The notes beneath the pieces are model-generated. The model was not told where the DNA came from. It made no database searches and worked only from the letters and a program-made list of their open reading frames with translations. Position numbers and translations under genes: made by a program. Of a DNA stretch of 6,489 nt, positions 5,254-6,489 are shown piece by piece; position 1 is the stretch's first letter, and each line of letters starts with the position of its first letter. The DNA is from a bacterium. Lineage in GTDB: Bacteria > Verrucomicrobiota > Kiritimatiellia > UBA8416. The stretch is taken from positions 1-6,489 of the forward strand of contig JAIFLS010000108.1 of assembly GCA_020048935.1 (NCBI GenBank). The letters are read 5' to 3'.

Positions 5254-6489
5254 TCAGCCGTTGCCGTTGCCGGATGGCGGCAGGTGGGGTTCGAACTTCG
5301 TGCGTTTCGCCTGGCGCAGGGCCAGTACGTCCCGGCAGGACGCCTGGTATAGCTTTTCCTGGGAGCGGGAGGCTGGCACTGGATGCTCGCTGCGGGCGTA
5401 GGTTCCGTCCGGCAGCATGTGGCGTCCCTTGCAGGTGTCGGCCAGGCAGGTGTTGAGGATCTCGATCAGCCGGTCGCGGCACTTGCGGTCCTCGACCGGA
5501 ATCATCAGTTCAATGCGCCGGCTGAGGTTGCGCGGCATCCAGTCGGCACTGGAGATGAACACCTGCCGGGAACCCCCGTGGTAGAAGGAGAAGATGCGGC
5601 TGTGTTCAAGGAACCGGTCGATGATGCTAATGACGCGGATATTCTCGCTCATGCCCGGCACGCCGGGACGCAGGCAGCAGGTGCCGCGCACGACCAGGTC
5701 GATACGGACGCCCGCGCAGGACGCCCGGTAGAGCGCCTCGATGATCTCGGGGTCGACCAGGGCATTCATCTTCGCCATGATGCCCGCCTTGTGTCCCTGC
5801 TCGCGTTGCAGGGTCTCGTGGTTGATCAGGTCAAGCAGCCGCTCGCGCAGGTCGATCGGCGCCTGTGCCAGCTTGCGTTGCGGCTGCGGCTCGCTGATGC
5901 CGCAGACGGCGTTGAAGAAGGCGGAGGCATCGATGCCGAGATCGTCATTGCGGGTGAACAGGCCGACATCTGTGTAGAGCGTCGCCGTCTTCGGATTGTA
6001 GTTGCCTGTGCCGAAATGCATGTAGCGCACGATACCTTCCGCCTCGCGGCGCACGATCATGCAGATCTTGGCGTGGGTCTTGAGATCCTTGATCCCGTAT
6101 ACGACCTGCACGCCGTTGCGCTCGAGCCGTGCGGCCCATTCGATGTTGTTGGCCTCGTCGAAACGGGCTTTCAGCTCGATCAGCGCGAGAACGGACTTGC
6201 CGCGCTGTGCCGCCCGGCGCAACGCCTCGATGATCGGGCTGTCGGCGCTGGTGCGGTAGAGCACCTGCTTGATCGCCAGCACATCGGGATCGTCCGCCGC
6301 CTCCTCGATCAGGCGCACGACGGGATCGAAGCGTTCGTAGGGGACGGCGTGGATCACATCACGACTGGTGATGATGTCAAACATCCGGCGGGCGGGGTCC
6401 AGTTGGGGGTTCTGCTGCGGTGGCCAGGCCGGATAGCGCAGGTGGTCGAGGCCGTCACGGTTATAGAAACTGCGCAGATCCTGTATCTG
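5254..6489 (-). CDS. ppk1: Polyphosphate kinase 1, C-terminal 411 residues (gene continues past the window)
   Basis: PPK1 reversibly transfers the gamma-phosphate of ATP to inorganic polyphosphate. The visible part begins in the middle region and covers both phospholipase-D-like C-terminal domains. Counting from the window edge, the autophosphorylated histidine is His139 in LKTHAK (equivalent to E. coli His435), followed by RYMHFGTGNYNPKT. The second essential histidine is His296 in DRFLEHSRIF (E. coli His592). Arg79 in LYRTSADSP and Arg109 in LKARFDEANN match the metal/phosphate-binding arginines. The motifs PYERFDPVVRLIEEAADDPD and DGTY near the end are also typical. The frame is open through all 35 codons between the internal Met at 6384 and the edge, so that Met is not the start. 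Full PPK1 proteins are about 700 residues, so roughly 300 are missing. Nothing visible is broken. No ppx partner gene is in view, and the downstream operon has no evident link to polyphosphate metabolism. Confidence 0.97.
   Translation of the reverse strand, partial: QIQDLRSFYNRDGLDHLRYPAWPPQQNPQLDPARRMFDIITSRDVIHAVPYERFDPVVRLIEEAADDPDVLAIKQVLYRTSADSPIIEALRRAAQRGKSVLALIELKARFDEANNIEWAARLERNGVQVVYGIKDLKTHAKICMIVRREAEGIVRYMHFGTGNYNPKTATLYTDVGLFTRNDDLGIDASAFFNAVCGISEPQPQRKLAQAPIDLRERLLDLINHETLQREQGHKAGIMAKMNALVDPEIIEALYRASCAGVRIDLVVRGTCCLRPGVPGMSENIRVISIIDRFLEHSRIFSFYHGGSRQVFISSADWMPRNLSRRIELMIPVEDRKCRDRLIEILNTCLADTCKGRHMLPDGTYARSEHPVPASRSQEKLYQASCRDVLALRQAKRTKFEPHLPPSGNGNG

Noticed and set aside
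5038..5456. Overlapping plus-strand open frames across the ppk1 3' end and the repeat cluster
   Set aside because: Several frames are open at once, they cross hairpins and the conserved ppk1 coding sequence, and none has a convincing start or domain.
6382..6384. ATG at 6384 as the start of the polyphosphate kinase gene
   Set aside because: The frame is open for 35 more codons to the window edge, and a protein starting here would lack the N-terminal and head domains of PPK1. It is an internal methionine.
1..6489. CRISPR array, tRNA, rRNA, transposase or phage genes
   Set aside because: No regularly spaced direct repeats, cloverleaf-like segments, conserved rRNA stretches or transposase/integrase motifs were seen on either strand.

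Overview
The window is a bacterial chromosomal segment, moderately GC-rich, in which every gene I can support lies on the minus strand. It reads from right to left: the 3' part of a polyphosphate kinase gene (ppk1), a gene-poor stretch of about 500 bases full of inverted repeats, then a tightly packed set of three open reading frames: a tiny signal-peptide-like ORF, an 864-residue membrane-anchored protein, and a 626-residue exported TPR protein. The first codons of a probable further gene lie at the left edge. I see no rRNA, tRNA, CRISPR array, transposase or phage gene. The organism cannot be named from this sequence. Strong Shine-Dalgarno sites, a Gram-negative-style signal peptide on a large TPR protein and a large beta-rich, carbohydrate-binding-like envelope protein would fit the PVC group (Kiritimatiellota, Lentisphaerota or Verrucomicrobiota), but that is a low-confidence inference.

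Right side (5254-6489): PPK1 is clear from the conserved C-terminal domains, with both key histidines and the metal/phosphate-binding arginines in place. The gene enters from beyond the window. Directly after its stop codon come at least five short inverted repeats within about 120 bases, none followed by a T-tract.

Middle (about 4690-5253): an AT-rich island (roughly 4690-4960) carries a perfect GATTAC/GTAATC dyad and a possible promoter. Next to it is a 16-bp, twice-bulged hairpin (4985-5028). In the leader of the small ORF a 7-bp hairpin holds the best Shine-Dalgarno sequence in its 3' arm, which suggests control of translation initiation.

Left side (1-4749): the small ORF, the 864-aa gene and the TPR gene are joined by two identical ATGA stop/start overlaps, so they are probably one translationally coupled operon. 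The 864-aa protein has a cytoplasmic basic tail, one transmembrane helix, a Pro/Glu-rich linker and a large extracytoplasmic beta-sandwich region, with segments reminiscent of the accessory domains of glycoside hydrolases but no catalytic barrel visible. The TPR protein is predicted to be exported to the same compartment, so the pair could form an envelope complex. Their function is unknown to me. ppk1 is probably a separate transcription unit, although no classical terminator separates it from the operon.
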